Shown: piece after piece, positions 19,502 through 20,245 of the stretch
Numbering within the stretch: position 1 is the first letter of the stretch
How the letters are laid out: every line of letters begins with the position of its first letter
Source: Mycogone perniciosa
Taxonomy: Eukaryota; Ascomycota; Sordariomycetes; Hypocreales; Hypocreaceae
Assembly (NCBI GenBank): GCA_025331125.1
Contig: JAOALB010000311.1
Coordinates: 1-20,245, forward strand
DNA: 20,245 bases
Direction of reading: 5' to 3'
Position numbers and translations under genes: made by a program
Notes under the pieces: model-generated
What the model was told of the DNA's origin: nothing
Seen by the model: only the letters and a program-made list of their open reading frames with translations
Databases searched by the model: none

Positions 19502-20150
19502 GCGAGTTATCCAGATGTGAGGAGGCATAAGGAGTAACCTGACTAGGTGCTCTGGCTGCAAAAAGGGATATCCACACCATTAGGTATTTGCCAGAGTTAT
19601 CTGAAGAAGTTCAATGATAGAGTAATAGCTATCCTTTATCTTGTGTTCGAAGTTAGGACGATGTGTGTGACGGTGCAAGGACACGAACGCGGTCGAGTGC
19701 GATTGGGATATAGCGATTGTTCACAGGGAGGGAAAGAGAATTCATAAGGAAAATTCTGAATGAAGCTATTCATACATTCTTTATGGAAAAAGTGAGACAT
19801 ATATTAAACGGGGAGGCCATATGTTTCTGTCACAAGATCTATGTCATGGTCAATTAGGAACTGCTTTACATGAGATTGATACCGCAGAAGATTTTTCAAT
19901 AATCAATACCATAAATTTCAGCGTGTGGCATTATCTCTACCTAGTCGGAGCTTTATTTCGTCATCCCATGTAACCGAATGAAGTGTAGATTTACATATCC
20001 AGACCGCAATGTTGTGCAGCTTCCGTAAGGGCGCGATATGCTGTCATCCAGTGGAGTTCTCAAGTATACGATTGCCTCTTGGAGAAGCTCTTCTTCTCTG
20101 GCGTGCCCCAGCTGCTCCTATTGTCTTTCCGGTGTCGTGTAAAGTGTCTT
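19502..20150. other. Spacer downstream of the Cys-rich gene
   Basis: GC-moderate DNA without a recognised gene. Frames of 64-66 codons at 19547-19747 and 20009-20203 (+) lack protein-like features, and the latter ends by translating the AT-rich tract and the inverted repeat. Confidence 0.55.
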
Positions 20151-20179
20151 TTATATATATTTTTTATATTTTTTATTAC

Positions 20180-20204
20180 TATTTACGACCACTCTGTATC
20201 TAGG
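20180..20204. repeat. 25-base inverted repeat, right copy
   Basis: Exact reverse complement of 12716-12740, followed by TA at 20205-20206. It is preceded by an AT-rich tract (20149-20179), as the left copy is bordered on its inner side by a tetranucleotide repeat. Confidence 0.7.
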
Positions 20205-20245
20205 TACAACAGCCTCGTTTGGGCAACAGGTCGGTAGGAGCCAGG

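Overview
The window reads as filamentous ascomycete DNA, probably Eurotiales-like (Aspergillus/Penicillium type); the assignment is an inference. Three things point there: protein genes with very short introns (about 45-130 bases, GT...AG, CTAAC/CTGAC-like branch sites), fungal retrotransposon families (Ty3/gypsy, a Tad/I-like LINE, LTR fragments), and long extremely AT-rich tracts in which C-to-T and G-to-A changes have replaced CpA/TpG by TpA, the mark of repeat-induced point mutation (RIP).

Layout. 1-2109 is a RIP-wrecked Ty3/gypsy pol on the + strand, ending at a polypurine tract and a largely unmutated LTR (2110-2348). 2349-3110 is AT-rich debris, followed by a small possible coding relic (3120-3405). 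3610-5115 (-) is an intact intronless amidase-signature hydrolase standing as a GC-normal island between RIP deserts. 5150-8385 is mostly RIP debris but holds an inverted fragment of the same gypsy LTR (6466-6514), a fragment of a second LTR (6523-6586), a GC-rich Ala/Pro-coding relic (6558-6990) and a roughly 225-base tandem duplication whose second copy is more mutated than the first. From 8386 the composition is normal. 10399-11896 (+) is a two-exon gene for a nuclear protein with a C-terminal Myb/SANT domain. 12801-14019 (-) is a three-exon model for a BIR-like zinc-binding, proline-rich protein lying directly against a hairpin plus tetranucleotide-repeat tail. 14956 to about 17050 (-) is a LINE with an open ORF1 (zinc knuckles) and a broken ORF2 cut off within its endonuclease domain. 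About 17746-18113 is a minus-strand LTR. 18197-19501 (+) is a six-exon, cysteine-rich protein gene without a visible start, apparently cut by that LTR.

The most unusual large-scale feature is a 25-base sequence at 12716-12740 that recurs inverted at 20180-20204, with TA just outside each copy. It makes the 7.5 kb between them look like a unit with terminal inverted repeats that contains the BIR-like gene, the LINE fragment, the LTR and the decapitated gene. It could instead mark two insertions next to the same short target sequence. The sequence alone does not decide this. No tRNA, rRNA or CRISPR was seen, and the genes do not form an obvious pathway or cluster.
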